Below, in pieces: positions 13,201 to 14,067 of a DNA stretch of 14,067 nucleotides; the first letter of the stretch is position 1, and the number at the start of each line of letters is the position of its first letter. The stretch covers positions 1 through 14,067 of the forward strand of contig JAHFQG010000020.1 in the NCBI GenBank assembly GCA_023266415.1, in the 5' to 3' direction. This DNA is from Francisellaceae bacterium. GTDB taxonomy: Bacteria; Pseudomonadota; Gammaproteobacteria; Berkiellales; Berkiellaceae. Under the pieces are notes generated by a model that did not search any database, was not told the origin of the DNA, and was given only the letters and a program-made list of their open reading frames with translations. Position numbers and translations under genes: made by a program.

Positions 13201-14067
13201 ATGCATAATACTTTATTTATCGATGCCACTATGGCTGAGGATAGGTTCCAGATTAATGAGCCATTACTAACCTTTGGTAACTTTGAAAAAAAAGATGAGG
13301 AAGAAAATACCGATTTATTTTTAGCTGCTAAGTATGGACGTACCGAAATTGCTCTGATGTTGATAAAAAATGGCGCGAATGTTAATGAGAAAAACAAAGA
13401 TGAAAACACCGCGTTACATTTAGCCTCTCACTATGGACATACCACAATTACTTTTATGTTGATAAAAAATGGCGCGAATGTTAATGAGAAAAACAAAAAT
13501 GAAAACACCGCCTTACATTTAGCCTCTCGCCATGGAGATACCGCAATTGCTTTGATGTTGATAGAAAATGGCGCGAATGTTAATGAGAAAAACAAATATG
13601 AAAACACCGCGTTACATTTTGCCTCTCGCTATGGACACACAACAATTGCTTTGGCGCTGATAGAAAATGGCGCGAATGTTAATGAGAAAAACAAAGATGA
13701 AAACACCGCGTTACATTTGGCCTCTCTCTATGGATATACCACAATTGCTTTGGCGCTGATAAAAAATGGCGCGAAGGTTCGTGAAAAGAATAAAGATAGA
13801 AAAACCGCATTAGAGCTGATCAACCAGGTATTGCCCGGAATGGGCACTGAAAAGTGCATTCGCACTCTAGAAATCAAGCGTGCGCTGAAAAACGCAGATA
13901 GTTTTTGGAATCGATTTGTGGGAGGTTTTTTTCGCGCTATTGTTTATGGTGTTCAGGCATTTTTCATGGGAATTGTCAATTTTTTCAAGAAATATTTTTG
14001 GAAAAAACCAGTGCTCACGACGAAGAATTTGGATTCTGGAACGCTTCTAAATCCCCAAACCCAAACC
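13201..14067 (+). CDS. Ankyrin-repeat protein, 3' end beyond window
   Basis: 289 codons are visible and the frame is open at the edge. After a 34-residue N-terminus (MHNTLFIDATMAEDRF), ankyrin repeats of exactly 33 residues run 35-67, 68-100, 101-133, 134-166 and 167-199, with a degenerate sixth from 200. The consensus is ENTALHLASxYGxTTIALMLI followed by NGANVNEKNK. After the repeats comes a basic stretch and an aromatic, hydrophobic region (about 235-267: FWNRFVGGFFRAIVYGV, then QAFFMGIVNFFKKYFW) that could insert in or lie along a membrane. Ankyrin repeats bind proteins, and such genes are common among secreted effectors of intracellular bacteria. Secretion here is inference. It has its own promoter and ribosome-binding site and follows MITE copy 4. 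Confidence 0.9.
   Translation, partial: MHNTLFIDATMAEDRFQINEPLLTFGNFEKKDEEENTDLFLAAKYGRTEIALMLIKNGANVNEKNKDENTALHLASHYGHTTITFMLIKNGANVNEKNKNENTALHLASRHGDTAIALMLIENGANVNEKNKYENTALHFASRYGHTTIALALIENGANVNEKNKDENTALHLASLYGYTTIALALIKNGAKVREKNKDRKTALELINQVLPGMGTEKCIRTLEIKRALKNADSFWNRFVGGFFRAIVYGVQAFFMGIVNFFKKYFWKKPVLTTKNLDSGTLLNPQTQT
13303..13797 (+). repeat. Five 99-bp tandem repeats coding for ankyrin units
   Basis: Units start at 13303, 13402, 13501, 13600 and 13699. The DNA itself is nearly identical across units, for example AATGGCGCGAATGTTAATGA and AAAACACCGCGTTACATTT recur almost unchanged, including at synonymous positions. The first unit is the most diverged. This means recent duplication or ongoing conversion, and a high chance of copy-number change. 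Confidence 0.9.

Overview
The window looks like part of the chromosome of a host-associated gammaproteobacterium. The core genes (suhB, the isc operon, iscX, ndk, rlmN, pilF) closely resemble E. coli and other gammaproteobacterial homologues as I remember them. They are interleaved with small non-autonomous repeat elements, an Rpn-type nuclease/transposase remnant, an ankyrin-repeat gene and two large genes with no recognised family. That mix suits an intracellular lineage such as Legionellales (Coxiella/Rickettsiella/Berkiella-like). The order-level placement is inference, not something I could test.

Layout. (1) 1-1212: an AT-rich open frame on the minus strand with no ATG at its 5' end, running off the left edge. 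(2) 1285-1567: MITE copy 1 with an expanded 19-bp tandem array. (3) suhB on the minus strand (1579-2361), divergent from the isc operon. The gap holds a tandem duplication, two perfect 20-bp palindromes and a near-perfect type 1 IscR operator. (4) 2611-8636: iscR, an extra nifS-like cysteine desulfurase, iscS, iscU, iscA, hscB, hscA, fdx, tightly packed with stop/start overlaps. (5) 8663-9838: MITE copy 2 and an unknown membrane protein gene, which together separate iscX from the rest of the isc operon. (6) 9857-11592: iscX, ndk, rlmN. (7) 11631-13038: MITE copies 3 and 4 in opposite orientation, bracketing a decayed Rpn-like pseudogene and a shortened pilF. (8) 13201-14067: an ankyrin-repeat gene with its own sigma70-type promoter, cut by the right edge.

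How the genes fit together. IscS, and perhaps the NifS-like paralogue, supply sulfur to the IscU scaffold. HscA and HscB move the cluster off IscU by way of its LPPVK motif. Fdx supplies electrons, IscA is an A-type carrier or iron handler, and IscX tunes IscS. IscR keeps its three cluster-binding cysteines and its histidine, and a matching operator lies directly upstream, so feedback control by Fe-S status is very likely. RlmN, downstream, is itself a [4Fe-4S] radical SAM enzyme.

The most notable signals are four copies of a hairpin-rich MITE with 17-bp ends like those of IS903-group IS5 elements (two copies have clean 9-bp target duplications); a second cysteine desulfurase inside the isc operon; an HscA with about 30 residues missing from its ATPase domain; a truncated pilF at a likely rearrangement boundary; and three candidate host-interaction genes beside the repeats.
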